Shown: one piece after another, positions 17,212-27,005 of the stretch
Layout of the letters: every line of letters starts with the position of its first letter
Position numbering within the stretch: the stretch's first letter is position 1
DNA from: UBA10438 sp044238605
GTDB taxonomy: Bacteria > Bacteroidota > Ignavibacteria > Kapaibacteriales > Kapaibacteriaceae
Assembly: GCA_044238605.1 (NCBI GenBank)
Contig: JBIICY010000005.1
Coordinates: 124,001-188,000 of the forward strand
Direction of reading: 5' to 3'
DNA length: 64,000 nucleotides
Position numbers and translations under genes: made by a program
Notes under the pieces: generated by a model
The model's database searches: none
What the model was told of the DNA's origin: nothing
The model's input: only the letters and a program-made list of their open reading frames with translations

Positions 17212-19281
17212 GTGAAACGCTATCTCATTACTTCGGCATTGCCCTATGCCAGCGGCGTTACCCATCTGGGGAACGTTGTGGGGTCTACCCTACCGGCAGA
17301 TATCTACGCGCGCTATTGCAGGCTGCGCGGACGCGACACGCTTGCGATTTGCGGATCTGATGAACATGGTGTAGCCATTACCATCGCTGCAGAAAAAGAA
17401 GGAGTAAGCCCTCGCGTTGTTATCGACCGATATCACGAGGCAAATGCTCGTGCGCTAAAGGGGCTCGACATTGACTTCGATCTCTATGATCGTACGTCAA
17501 ATCCCATTCATGCAGAAACTGCACGGGAGTTCTTCCTTGTATGGAAGGACAAGGGGCTTCTCGAAGAAAAGGTAGATGACCAGTTTTACGACGAAGACGC
17601 AAAGATGTTCCTGCCGGATCGTTATGTAGAGGGTGTATGCCCTAACTGCAGTTACGACAAAGCGCGTGGTGATCAATGTGATTCATGCGGTGCGTATTAC
17701 GACCAGCTTAGTCTCAAGCACCCTCGCTCTCTGATAACTGGCAAGACGCCAGTGGTAAAGAAGACAACGCATTGGTACTTCAGGCTAGATGCGTTTCAGG
17801 ACTGGTGCGAGAAGTACATTGAATCCCATGCACGAGAGTGGAAGGACAATGTGGTGCAGCAAAGCCGCTCCTGGCTTAAGCAAGGTCTGGCTCCTCGCTC
17901 TGCAACACGCGATATGTCCTGGGGAATACCTGTGCCAGCAGATGGTGCCGACGGCAAGGTGCTCTACGTGTGGTTCGAGGCAGTCTTAGGATACATCTCC
18001 ATCACCAAGCAATGGGCAGAACAACAAGGAACACCCGAAGCATGGAAAGACTGGTGGCGTAATGCAGATACTGAGTACACGGCGTTTCTCGGAAAAGACA
18101 ACATCGTATTTCACACGATCATCTTTCCGATTCTGCTTCATACGCGCGAAGAAGAAGGCTACATCCTTCCAAAGAACGTACCTGCAAATGAGTTTCTGAA
18201 TCTTGAAGGAAAGAAGTTCTCAAAAAGCCGGAACTGGGCGATCGACGTTCTGCAGTATCTCGAAGCATTTCCGCTGCCGCAGCACAAAGACATCGTGCGG
18301 TACGTGCTCACGATGAATATGCCGGAAACCAAGGATAGTGACTTTACGTGGAAGGACTACCAGGCTCGGACCAACAACGAGCTTGCGGCCATTCTCGGCA
18401 ACTACGTTAATCGCGTGATGCAGTTCACACAGAAAAACTTCGATGGTAAAGTTCCAGGCCTTCCGCTGGCACACGTAGACGGAGAGCATGAGCAGCTGCT
18501 TTCGGCATCTGTGCGCAGCGGACTCGAAGCCGTGGCAAAGAATCTTGATGATTACCGCTTTAGAGATGCAGCTACAGAGGCGATGAATATCGCTCGTGCA
18601 GCCAACAAGTACTTCAATGATAAAGCACCGTGGAAGAGCATCAAGGATAATCCCGAAGACTGCGCAGCCACGATGAATATCTGTCTGCAGACCATTCATA
18701 CGCTCGCCGTGGCCTTTGCACCGTTTTGTCCGCAGGCTTCGGAACAAATGCAGAGAATGATCGGACGTGAGCCGCATACCGGTAGACCCGGTAGGGGGCT
18801 AGTTGGCACCGATGTATGGATGCATGCATCAGAACATGTGCTGCACGCAGGAGAGCCCCTTGGCGAACCAGTAATTTTGTTTACAAAGATTGAAAACGAA
18901 ACCGTGGAACAAGAAATAGCAAAGCTCGGCGAATCAGAACCAGTGGTTGATGATCTTATTTCCATTGATGATTTTGCAAAAGTGAAGCTTCGTACAGGAG
19001 TTGTGCTGGAAGCAGAACGCATCGCCAAATCTGAGAAGCTCCTCAAGCTGCAGGTTGATCTTGGCACGGAGAAGCGTCAGATACTGGCTGGCATTGCCAA
19101 GCATTATGCACCTGAAGATCTTGTCGGCAAGACCATTGTTGTTGTTGCAAACCTTAAGCCCGCTAAGCTTATGGGACATGAGTCCCAGGGCATGGTGCTT
19201 GCCGCCTCGAACGCAGATGGAGTGCTTACGCTGGTGCAGCCGGGAAATAGTGAAGTAGGCCCAGGAGCAGAGGTGCGTTAA
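17212..19281 (+). CDS. metG: Methionyl-tRNA synthetase
   Basis: The enzyme charges tRNA-Met. I take GTG 17212 as start, because KRYLITSALPYASGVTHLGN is the family N-terminus; an upstream ATG at 17101 adds 37 unrelated residues. About 689 residues. Class I signatures are HLGN (residues 18-21) and KFSKS (335-339). The zinc knuckle is CPNCSYDKARGDQCDSCG. A C-terminal tRNA-binding (Trbp111-like) domain runs from DFAKVKLRTGVVLEAE to LMGHESQGMVLAAS. The stop overlaps the ftsL start by one base, so metG, ftsL and the transpeptidase form one unit. Confidence 0.96.
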   Translation: MKRYLITSALPYASGVTHLGNVVGSTLPADIYARYCRLRGRDTLAICGSDEHGVAITIAAEKEGVSPRVVIDRYHEANARALKGLDIDFDLYDRTSNPIHAETAREFFLVWKDKGLLEEKVDDQFYDEDAKMFLPDRYVEGVCPNCSYDKARGDQCDSCGAYYDQLSLKHPRSLITGKTPVVKKTTHWYFRLDAFQDWCEKYIESHAREWKDNVVQQSRSWLKQGLAPRSATRDMSWGIPVPADGADGKVLYVWFEAVLGYISITKQWAEQQGTPEAWKDWWRNADTEYTAFLGKDNIVFHTIIFPILLHTREEEGYILPKNVPANEFLNLEGKKFSKSRNWAIDVLQYLEAFPLPQHKDIVRYVLTMNMPETKDSDFTWKDYQARTNNELAAILGNYVNRVMQFTQKNFDGKVPGLPLAHVDGEHEQLLSASVRSGLEAVAKNLDDYRFRDAATEAMNIARAANKYFNDKAPWKSIKDNPEDCAATMNICLQTIHTLAVAFAPFCPQASEQMQRMIGREPHTGRPGRGLVGTDVWMHASEHVLHAGEPLGEPVILFTKIENETVEQEIAKLGESEPVVDDLISIDDFAKVKLRTGVVLEAERIAKSEKLLKLQVDLGTEKRQILAGIAKHYAPEDLVGKTIVVVANLKPAKLMGHESQGMVLAASNADGVLTLVQPGNSEVGPGAEVR

Positions 19282-19616
19282 TGGCGGATGAGAACGTAAC
19301 GCCCACCCCCGAGCCTGTTGTAATCGTGGAGCGGCGCAAGGTGCTCAACCGGTGGAGTGTGTTTTTTCTCCTCTTTGTGAGTGCCGGGTTTACGATCCTC
19401 TATGTGAGCAACGTGATTTCTGTGAGAAAACTGCTTGAAAGAAAGCAGATGTTAGAGCGAAGTCTAGACTCTGTAAAGACCGTTAACAAAACGCTGGAAA
19501 CAGAAACGTATCGGTTGCAATCGGCCGAACGTATTACGCGATTGGCGCAAGAGCGTCTCCATTTAATGCCCCCTCCCAAGGCACCTGTTGTGATAGAAGC
19601 AGATCAAAAGAAATGA
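19281..19616 (+). CDS. ftsL: FtsL-like cell-division protein
   Basis: The 111-residue protein has a short cytoplasmic part, one membrane helix (WSVFFLLFVSAGFTILYVSN, residues about 26-45), and a coiled coil rich in Leu, Glu and Lys (LLERKQMLERSLDSVKTVNK), ending in RITRLAQERLHLMPP, the usual FtsL ending. FtsL bridges division proteins at the septum. Identification rests on topology and on the position just before a division transpeptidase (ATGA overlap). Direct sequence similarity in this family is always weak. Confidence 0.75.
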   Translation: MADENVTPTPEPVVIVERRKVLNRWSVFFLLFVSAGFTILYVSNVISVRKLLERKQMLERSLDSVKTVNKTLETETYRLQSAERITRLAQERLHLMPPPKAPVVIEADQKK

Positions 19617-21682
19617 TTGAACAAGAACAGCCAAAGGACCCGATCGCATGGAAGTCCGGACTTCTCGTGCTGTTCTTTGGGGTGGCATTTGTCGTGATCA
19701 TTGGTCGTTTGTTTTTCGTGCAGGTGATCGAAGGCGCGCGCTATCGGGACCTTGCAAAAAAGCAGTACGAGAGCAAGGTGCCGCTACGAGCTGAGCGCGG
19801 AAGGCTCACGGACCGTAATGGACGGGACATGGCAACGATGATGAAGATGACGTCGTTTGCTGCTGACCCAACTGTGCTGGAGCAGCCGGAGCTTGTTGCT
19901 CAATTGCTCGCAGCAACAGGATCCGAGCCGGCATCTGTATATCTGAACAAAATACGTTCTGCGAAGGGTCGGTTTGTATGGCTCGCTCGCGGAATAAACA
20001 CCGTGTTGTTTCCAGTGCTGGATACAATTAAGATTCGCGGTTTGATACGTGTGAAGGAGCCAAAGAGACTCTTCACGCATGGTCCGCTTGCAGCCCAGGT
20101 TATCGGTACTACCGATGTTGATAATAACGGCCTAACCGGTATAGAACTCCAATACAACGAAGTGCTTAAAGGCAAAAGTGGCTTTGTTGTAATGCAGCGC
20201 GACGGCATGGGACGACTTCGCCCGGGGATCAATCCAGAGCGCGAGGCGGCTCTCGATGGAAAGAGTCTACAGCTTACCATCGACCTAGAAATGCAGCGCG
20301 TTGTTGAACAGGAACTTGCGCGAGGCGTTTATGAGAACGGTGCGATATCGGGTACGGTAATAGCCATAGAACCATCCACAGGTGATATTCTTGCGATAGC
20401 ATCGTATCCATCATTCCATCCAAATAGATTGGATCAGGCAACGGATGATGCCATTCGTATTCGCTCGATAACAGACCAGTACGAGCCAGGGTCCACAATG
20501 AAGGCAATCACAGCCGCGGCCCTAATCGAAGAGGGAAAGATCAGCCGCCTCGACCCAGTAGACGGAGGAATGGGCGAGATCCAGATGCCTGGTGGTGCGG
20601 TAATCAAAGACGATCACCCAGTAGGACAAACTAATTTTCAAGGGGCATTAGAACAGTCAAGTAATGTTGTGTTTGCCACACTCTCGCGCAGACTTGATGA
20701 CAGAGTGTTCTATAAGTACGTTAGAGACTTTGGATTTGGAATACCAACTGGCATAGATCTGCCCGGTGAAGTGCGAGGCAGATTAAAGCGTCCGAACGAG
20801 TTTGACGTCTCCACAAAGTCATACATGGCATTTGGGTATGAAGTAAGTGCAACAGCACTCCAAGTGCTCTGCGCATATGCGGCGATTGCAAACAATGGTG
20901 TACTGATGCAGCCTCGGATTATTCAGGCTGTTATGCAGGACAAGAGCAACGAGATGATCAATATTCCCCCGCAAAAGGTGCGTCAGGTTATTCGTGAATC
21001 CACAGCCGAGCAACTCAAGGAAATGCTGGTAGGCGTAGTAGAAAACGGCACAGCCACGCAGGCAGCAATTCCCGGCGTGCGTATTGCAGGGAAGACGGGC
21101 ACGGCACAGCAGCTAACGAACGGCGAGTACGACAGAAAGAACTACACAGCATCGTTCGTTGGGTATTATCCAGCGGATAAGCCCCGTGTAGCGATGATCG
21201 TAATGTTGGACAGGCCAACGGCAAGCATCTATGGCGGACAAACGGCGGCTCCGATATTTCGTCGAATTGTTCAGAAAACCATGACGATGCTCAAACTAGA
21301 CGTAGCCACGCAGGAACGCATTGCGGCAACGAACGTATCGGACTCTGTTGTAGTGCCGGACATTCGAGGCCTCTCCTACTCCACAGCAGATTCGGTGCTG
21401 CACAGGCTTGGGCTGCGTCTCGATTCTGCCGGAGCCGGGCCGCTCGTGCTACGTCAGACACCGACACAAGGGGTCCGGCTTGAACGGGGCTCGGCGGTAC
21501 GCGCAGAGTTTCAGCAGCTGGCAAACACGTCTACGCTACCCAGTGTTGTTGGTTTTTCACTCCGAAAGGCAATTACCGTGCTACATGCGGCGGGCTACGA
21601 AGTGCGCGTTCGCGGATCGGGGAAGGTTGTTCAACAGGATTGGGTAAATAAAACATGTATCATTACGGCACAGAGTCCGTAA
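19613..21682 (+). CDS. ftsI: Division transpeptidase (PBP/FtsI-like) with two PASTA domains
   Basis: The 689-residue class B penicillin-binding protein crosslinks septal peptidoglycan. It has an N-terminal helix (LLVLFFGVAFVVIIGRLFF) and then the PBP dimer domain. The transpeptidase domain has active-site S294-T-M-K297, S349-S-N351, and K494-T-G496. Two C-terminal PASTA modules follow (VVPDIRGLSYSTADSVLHRL and LPSVVGFSLRKAITVLHAAG), which bind uncrosslinked wall or muropeptides. PASTA-bearing FtsI is usual in Gram-positives and in Chlorobi and Bacteroidota relatives. The usual mraZ-mraW upstream genes are missing here; metG takes their place. Confidence 0.92.
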   Translation: MIEQEQPKDPIAWKSGLLVLFFGVAFVVIIGRLFFVQVIEGARYRDLAKKQYESKVPLRAERGRLTDRNGRDMATMMKMTSFAADPTVLEQPELVAQLLAATGSEPASVYLNKIRSAKGRFVWLARGINTVLFPVLDTIKIRGLIRVKEPKRLFTHGPLAAQVIGTTDVDNNGLTGIELQYNEVLKGKSGFVVMQRDGMGRLRPGINPEREAALDGKSLQLTIDLEMQRVVEQELARGVYENGAISGTVIAIEPSTGDILAIASYPSFHPNRLDQATDDAIRIRSITDQYEPGSTMKAITAAALIEEGKISRLDPVDGGMGEIQMPGGAVIKDDHPVGQTNFQGALEQSSNVVFATLSRRLDDRVFYKYVRDFGFGIPTGIDLPGEVRGRLKRPNEFDVSTKSYMAFGYEVSATALQVLCAYAAIANNGVLMQPRIIQAVMQDKSNEMINIPPQKVRQVIRESTAEQLKEMLVGVVENGTATQAAIPGVRIAGKTGTAQQLTNGEYDRKNYTASFVGYYPADKPRVAMIVMLDRPTASIYGGQTAAPIFRRIVQKTMTMLKLDVATQERIAATNVSDSVVVPDIRGLSYSTADSVLHRLGLRLDSAGAGPLVLRQTPTQGVRLERGSAVRAEFQQLANTSTLPSVVGFSLRKAITVLHAAGYEVRVRGSGKVVQQDWVNKTCIITAQSP

Positions 21683-21742
21683 TACTGTGTAACCATATGC
21701 CCTGCGACGGATTCTATGCATGCTCCAATTACCAGAAAACCT

Positions 21743-23497
21743 ATGCAGAAGATTCTCCTCTTTGCCGTCGTTTGGTCTGGCATAGCCACAGCGGCTATGG
21801 CACAGGCACCTGTGCTTACGGAGATCATGAATTTTGCGCCAATACCCGTTGGTGCGCTTCGCGAAATGCGGTTAGCGGTGGATCAACTCCCATCGGGCGG
21901 ATACTATCAACTTGCGCAGTCACCTAGTCAGCCATTTACGATCACGAGCGATGCCAAGGACCTTGACGTCAAAGGCAACGAGATAGAATTGCGAGTAGCG
22001 TTTGCACCTACTGCGCCTGGTGATTTTCGGGATGAAATCGTTCTTCAGCGTACACCTCAGACAGGACAGACATCAGTGGATGTAATCCGTGTACGGTTGT
22101 TTGGAACTGCGTTTGCTATCGAACGCACAGACGAGGTTGAGTTTGGCGGCGTTATGACGGGCGACACGGCAAAGCAGGTTGTGTTGTACCGTGTAAATCG
22201 TAACGATGACTTCACATTTGAATACGCAGGAGAACTTCTAGCCCCCTTCCGCCTACTTACAGCGCAGGGACCGATGCGAAGAGGTTTTGACACCCTTGCC
22301 GTGGCAATGGCGTTCTCGCCGCGCACAGCAGGCACATACGTAGATACAATTGGTGTGGTACGAAAGGACAGGCAGGGCCGCAAGCTCGACACAGCGTACA
22401 TCATCGTCAGAGGCAAAGGCAGAAACATGCCAGAGCGCTCTGTGCTCGATTTGCGAGATCTGGTAGCTGGAGACTACGCCAACAGAACTGTTACTATTGG
22501 ACTTCCAGAGAAGGTATATACCGTAAACTTCTCATACAGTATCGAACCACGGCGTATAGCATCATACGTATCTGCTAAAATTACCTCGCCAACCAGCCCA
22601 AGTACCTCGCGACAGATAGCCGTGAATGTAATCGCTAACCCGACATCAAAGGTTGATGAGCGCTCTACCTTCATGCTATTCCGAAAGGGGCTTGCAGAAA
22701 CAGTTCTAGACTCTACAGAGATCGTTGTTGATGTGCAGGCATCGGCGCGTCCAGTGCGCTTTGCTGCGTCGTTTGACGCCGATACGATCAATGCACGCAT
22801 TGGCGATACGGTAGAGATTCGCATACGTGCACGCACACTAGACCCTATCGATGAGGCGGTTACACTTACATCGCTACGCTTTGATCTTGTCTACAACCCT
22901 ACCGTGTTTGTGCCCCTTCCATCGGCAAATCAGAAACGGGCCGTTGTGAACGGTCAACAAATACTATCTACCGTGATCGATGCCTCAGGCGCGCCTATCG
23001 TGATTAATACCAGCGATGACATCATTGCAACCGTAAAGGGCGTGGTTGCGTTGGGTGACGCAGACCATTCGCCCCTTTCCGTTTCCGCCTGCGTGGCCAC
23101 TCGTGCAACAGGAGAGACCGACACACTTGCAGGCGCCACCGCCCTGATGCGGATCACAAACGTGTGGCGTTACGCTGATGGACGTACTCGGCTGGCTAAT
23201 CCTCTCCAGGGTATGCTTGGTCTGGACATCGATCCTAATCCGGTAGTGTCGGCATCGACATTGAGATTACAGAATCTTGCTCAGGGGACAGGAAGTCTTG
23301 TGATCATTGATGCGCTCGGAGTGATACGAGAAGATCTTACATCAGCACTTCGAGGTGGAACACGTGAATTCACGATAGCATCATCGGGCACGGCAGACAT
23401 CGTGCTTCCCACGGGTACCTATTACGCGCGATGCATTGTGGAGAGTGCGTTGGGTGGTACCATCAACAGCACCGTACGGGTTTTCGTAGTTCAGTAA
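21743..23497 (+). CDS. Secreted protein with Ig-like repeats and T9SS sorting domain
   Basis: The protein has about 584 residues. ATG 21743 gives a clean signal peptide (ILLFAVVWSGIATAAMAQ); ATG 21716 adds nine residues. The N-terminal half has two sandwich-like modules of the choice-of-anchor or ASPM/hydin kind (VAFAPTAPGDFRDEIVL, VAMAFSPRTAGTYVDTI). A third beta region has LRFDLVYNPTVFVPLP, resembling cohesin-type domains. The end is a T9SS sorting domain: LDIDPNPVVSASTLRL, GSLVIIDALGV, LPTGTYYARCIV. It is probably on the cell surface. It starts 61 bp after the ftsI stop. Confidence 0.7.
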   Translation: MQKILLFAVVWSGIATAAMAQAPVLTEIMNFAPIPVGALREMRLAVDQLPSGGYYQLAQSPSQPFTITSDAKDLDVKGNEIELRVAFAPTAPGDFRDEIVLQRTPQTGQTSVDVIRVRLFGTAFAIERTDEVEFGGVMTGDTAKQVVLYRVNRNDDFTFEYAGELLAPFRLLTAQGPMRRGFDTLAVAMAFSPRTAGTYVDTIGVVRKDRQGRKLDTAYIIVRGKGRNMPERSVLDLRDLVAGDYANRTVTIGLPEKVYTVNFSYSIEPRRIASYVSAKITSPTSPSTSRQIAVNVIANPTSKVDERSTFMLFRKGLAETVLDSTEIVVDVQASARPVRFAASFDADTINARIGDTVEIRIRARTLDPIDEAVTLTSLRFDLVYNPTVFVPLPSANQKRAVVNGQQILSTVIDASGAPIVINTSDDIIATVKGVVALGDADHSPLSVSACVATRATGETDTLAGATALMRITNVWRYADGRTRLANPLQGMLGLDIDPNPVVSASTLRLQNLAQGTGSLVIIDALGVIREDLTSALRGGTREFTIASSGTADIVLPTGTYYARCIVESALGGTINSTVRVFVVQ

Positions 23498-23502
23498 GCC
23501 CC

Positions 23503-25497
23503 ATGATGCGTGCTAGATGTGTTTCACTACTAGTTGTGCTTCTATGCTGTGCTTCCATTGAGGTCACAGCGCAGTTGCATGCGGTAGAACTGTTTGGTGG
23601 CGGCTTTCTCTGGCTGCCGATGAGTTCTTTTCGTGACGTGTCCGGCATACCGAGTCCAGAGAGCATCAAGTTTACGTCTACATCGTCAAGCTCCACACAA
23701 CGCGGAACATTCAGTGTCGGTCTAGACGTGATGAACACCGCACGCGCGCAGCTTGGCATTGGTGTTGGATACCTGCCGGTGTCGATGCGATACAGCGGAC
23801 AGGAACGTGCGCCAATTGCCCTCGAAAACGGATCATTGTACATCGCCACTCTGCAACATGATATCTCGGCCCGCGTTGAGCTTCTTACGATTACACCTAG
23901 GATTAGGTATCCTCTCACTGCATGGTTCAATGTAGAGGCAAGCCTTCCGGTGGGCATTCTGATGGGTTCGCGATATACGCAGACTATGAGGTTTTTTGAC
24001 CCCTCTGGATTGACGTTTGTTGACGGACGCCTAGAGCAGATAACAGGTAACGGCAAGATCCTCAATACGAGATCGATTATTCCCTCTGTTGCACTTCATG
24101 CATCAGCAGAACTTCCAATTGTATCGAATGGGAGTGTACATATTGTTCCCCGCATAGGTTATCAGCATTCTCTCGTAAATGTTACAACTGATGGAGCATA
24201 CAGCATTCATGGAGTAGATGCAGCTGTTGGCATCAGGGTGCGGCTCGATGTAGCTGGAACGCAGCGAGACACTGTCGCGTCCGTCGATAGTCTACAGAAA
24301 ACGTCGTTGCCTGTTGCAAAGCAAGAACGAATTCTCGAGACACTTGTAGAGCGTGACACACTTGTAGAGCTGCGCGCGGGGATTCCGCAGATCACGACTG
24401 AACTGTCGAATGTTGTTGTTGACACACTTGAGAACAATGGTTCGGCATATAGAAGAGTTCAAGAGACATATCGCACGTATGTGCCCAAGCCCCCTAGTGT
24501 ATTGAGAGGCTCGATCGCACTACAGTTTGTTGATGATGATGGAGCAATCACCGATAAGGCGCGACTGACTGCTACCCGCATTGTATCGAAGCGAACCGTA
24601 CCCATAGTACCTATGGTGATGTTCGACTCCGCCTCCACCGAGATACCGAGCAGGTATGTTCAGCTTACGCGAGAAGCTGCTTCGGCATATCAATCACGCA
24701 TGGCACTTACGACAGAAGGTCACTGGCATTATCACGTGCTCAACATCGTTGGCGAGCGAATGCGCACGCAGAAGCAGAGCACGTGTCAGCTTCAGTTGTA
24801 TGTCTCAGATTCCGATACCACTGCGGGCAACGCGCGTCTGCGGGCTGTAAGGACGTATCTCAGCACGCGTTTCAACATTAAAGAATCGCGCATTGTTGTT
24901 GTGGCATCAGAGCGCGGGCTGGTAGACGATGCGTCTAATGTGATGCCTGCAAGTGTTGTAATCTCTGATCCAACAGGTAAACTCTTGCTACCTGTTGCAG
25001 GGGACGTGAGTTTTGTAGAAGCAAGACTTCCCAATGTTCGGGTAACACCAGATGCTATCAGCGAGGCCGGTTTGCGTGCATGGAGTGTTGCAATAATCCA
25101 AGACAAAGAGGATCGGTATTCGGTAAGCGACAGCACAGGAGAACTGCACGAGGTTACAATAGACCTAAACGATGTGATGTCTCCAGATGTGGCAATGAAA
25201 TCTCCACTGTCCTTCATCCTTCGTTTGCAGGACAACGAGGGCACAAGCACGCAAAGTGAACCTGCCTTACTGAAGCTTACATCGAAAGCGCTGCGTCCGT
25301 CCGAGCGCGCAACGCCGCTGCGGCGCACAGAGATTCTACACATTGCCCGCAATGCTGCAATGCAGCAGGCTGCATCTACGTCCGGACAAAAAACTGTGTT
25401 CTCACCAGCATGGGCGGTAAAGGGGCTAATCGGACCTGAACTACTGTTATATGAAGAAGGCACAAAGGCCTATGTACAAGAAGAGCGCCAACCGTAA
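23503..25497 (+). CDS. Outer-membrane protein with C-terminal OmpA-like region
   Basis: The 664-residue protein starts at ATG 23503; an earlier frame start lies inside the upstream gene. The signal peptide is CVSLLVVLLCCASIEVTAQ. The first 280 residues look like a barrel (GIGVGYLPVSMRYSG, GVDAAVGIRVRLDV). A linker follows, then a region around residues 370-480 with VPMVMFDSASTEIPSRY and NARLRAVRTYLSTRFNI, which is the OmpA/MotB pattern that can bind peptidoglycan. It lies 5 bp after the T9SS protein gene, so the two are likely co-transcribed and may act together in the envelope. Confidence 0.62.
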   Translation: MMRARCVSLLVVLLCCASIEVTAQLHAVELFGGGFLWLPMSSFRDVSGIPSPESIKFTSTSSSSTQRGTFSVGLDVMNTARAQLGIGVGYLPVSMRYSGQERAPIALENGSLYIATLQHDISARVELLTITPRIRYPLTAWFNVEASLPVGILMGSRYTQTMRFFDPSGLTFVDGRLEQITGNGKILNTRSIIPSVALHASAELPIVSNGSVHIVPRIGYQHSLVNVTTDGAYSIHGVDAAVGIRVRLDVAGTQRDTVASVDSLQKTSLPVAKQERILETLVERDTLVELRAGIPQITTELSNVVVDTLENNGSAYRRVQETYRTYVPKPPSVLRGSIALQFVDDDGAITDKARLTATRIVSKRTVPIVPMVMFDSASTEIPSRYVQLTREAASAYQSRMALTTEGHWHYHVLNIVGERMRTQKQSTCQLQLYVSDSDTTAGNARLRAVRTYLSTRFNIKESRIVVVASERGLVDDASNVMPASVVISDPTGKLLLPVAGDVSFVEARLPNVRVTPDAISEAGLRAWSVAIIQDKEDRYSVSDSTGELHEVTIDLNDVMSPDVAMKSPLSFILRLQDNEGTSTQSEPALLKLTSKALRPSERATPLRRTEILHIARNAAMQQAASTSGQKTVFSPAWAVKGLIGPELLLYEEGTKAYVQEERQP

Positions 25498-25551
25498 CAC
25501 GGATGACGCTCTTCCACACACACACAACATTGGGCGTTGTGAACTTGTTCG

Positions 25552-26391
25552 CTAGTTATTCGATAGTTGCTCTAACTCGGTCTGCCACTTTGTTGTTGTG
25601 AGCCTTGCAGACGTTGCACGTTCAACTGCACGTTCAAAGAAACCACGGGCTTCAGAAAGGTTACTGCGTGACTTCGCGAGTAAGCCAAGTTCACCCAGCG
25701 CATCAACCTCGAATTGAGCAAGGCGCGCAGCGCGAGCATTTTCAACGGCGGCTTGCAAGAACCTCTGTGCTTCGGTCCCTTGACCTACCTGACGATACTT
25801 GCGTCCTAGCTGCAGTGCAAGCTGACTGCATCGCACAGGATCTTTTCCGATAGCACATGATTCGTAATCAGCACGAAGCTGATCAACAACAGAGTTCGTT
25901 GCAGTTGCCTTTGCATCTACATCAACGCGTGTTACGTTCTTTACTGCAACAGGTTCGGGGTTTACTACAGCCGGTGTTTCTGGAGCAGCAGCGGGTGATG
26001 GAGTCACCGCTGTTGTTCGTGCGGCGGGTTCGGGGATCGGCGCCGGCTCGGATGTATGTTGTGTAGCGTAGTATATCGCGCCGCCAGTTACAGCAACTGC
26101 AGCACCGGATGCAATCCACGCCCACACACTCTTGGTAAGAGTGCCAAGTACTCCAGCGGCGGCTGCGCCTGCAACAATCTTGGTGGCAACCGAAGATTCG
26201 ACGCTTGCGAGAAACTCAAGTGGGTAGCGCACACGTGGGGCAGACTGCGTAAGCAGACCCTCCACGGTAAGCATTTCGCGTACTTCCTGCTCGAATTCTG
26301 GCGACTCTTGCTGTCGCTTTTCGAATTCGAGCAGTTGATCCTCACTAAGCGAGCGATCAAGGAAGCCTAAGAGCAGTTCTTGATTCGTCAT
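25552..26391 (-). CDS. Putative anti-sigma factor, membrane-spanning, with TPR-like C-terminus
   Basis: The 279-residue protein has an N-terminal helical cytoplasmic part (TNQELLLGFLDRSLSEDQLLEF) that resembles zinc-less anti-sigma domains, and a helix at about 92-108 (AWIASGAAVAVTGGAIYYA). A Pro/Ala/Thr-rich spacer leads to a periplasmic region of helical pairs (QLALQLGRKYRQVGQGTEAQ, LGELGLLAKSRSNLSEARGF) that looks like TPR. The start overlaps the stop of the ECF sigma gene by ATGA. This gene order is the main support for an anti-sigma role. Confidence 0.62.
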   Translation of the reverse strand: MTNQELLLGFLDRSLSEDQLLEFEKRQQESPEFEQEVREMLTVEGLLTQSAPRVRYPLEFLASVESSVATKIVAGAAAAGVLGTLTKSVWAWIASGAAVAVTGGAIYYATQHTSEPAPIPEPAARTTAVTPSPAAAPETPAVVNPEPVAVKNVTRVDVDAKATATNSVVDQLRADYESCAIGKDPVRCSQLALQLGRKYRQVGQGTEAQRFLQAAVENARAARLAQFEVDALGELGLLAKSRSNLSEARGFFERAVERATSARLTTTKWQTELEQLSNN

Positions 26392-26933
26392 CGTAGTTCA
26401 CTGATTATCGTTGACAGTTGTTCTTGTATCATTTTCTTGGCTCGGAATACGCGCACCTTCGCAAGTGAGAGCGTAATTCCCAGTGTTTTCGCAATGTCTT
26501 CATAGGGCAGGTCATCAAAGTACTTCATTTCGAGAGCCTCGCGAAACTCCTCCGGCAGCTGCGCAATGGCGCTGTGCAGAGCCTGCTTCAGCATGAAATC
26601 GCTACTGTGCTGCTCCCGCTCTTCGGGGGGCATCATCTCGTCTGAATACTCCGTGGTGTGCTTGCGTCCACGCAGGGCTTTCAGGCAGAAATTCCTTGCA
26701 ATCGTAAACAACCAAGCTGCAAATGAACCCTCCGAGAACGACTGTCGCTTGTCGTAGACCGTTAGCGAGATCGTCTGGAACATATCCTGAGCTTCGTCGT
26801 GGCTGCCAAGCGCACGCAGACAGTAGGCGTACAGACGTTTGTCGTAGCGCTTAAAGAGACTCCGAAACGCCTGCTCGTCATTGTCGTCGCGAACCAGGGC
26901 AAAGAGTTCCTCATCTGTCATGAGTGTGTGCAT
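26388..26933 (-). CDS. ECF RNA polymerase sigma factor
   Basis: The protein has about 181 residues from ATG 26933; ATG 26921 is also possible. Region 2 has RSLFKRYDKRLYAYCLRALG and EAQDMFQTISLTVYDKRQSF, followed by FAAWLFTIARNFCLKALRGR. Region 4 has AIAQLPEEFREALEMKYFDD and the helix-turn-helix LPYEDIAKTLGITLSLAKVRV, followed by FRAKKMIQEQL. This is a canonical ECF factor. It is co-transcribed with the putative anti-sigma factor, so its regulon is probably released by an envelope signal. It is divergent from the FAD oxidoreductase gene, 72 bp away. Confidence 0.9.
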   Translation of the reverse strand: MHTLMTDEELFALVRDDNDEQAFRSLFKRYDKRLYAYCLRALGSHDEAQDMFQTISLTVYDKRQSFSEGSFAAWLFTIARNFCLKALRGRKHTTEYSDEMMPPEEREQHSSDFMLKQALHSAIAQLPEEFREALEMKYFDDLPYEDIAKTLGITLSLAKVRVFRAKKMIQEQLSTIISELR

Positions 26934-27005
26934 GGCATCCAATAATCGTTGTCTACACGGTAAGAAACCATAAACGGCAATTGAGTTACAGGTGTATGTT
27001 TGTGA

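Noticed and set aside
18220..18777. A 185-residue minus-strand frame inside metG, and similar antisense frames inside 24792-25463 and 3966-4454
   Set aside because: They are shadows of strongly supported plus-strand genes, with no signals of their own.
25523..25541. A small hairpin (CACAAC / GTTGTG) between two convergent genes as a terminator
   Set aside because: Only a 6-bp stem with no T tract on either side.
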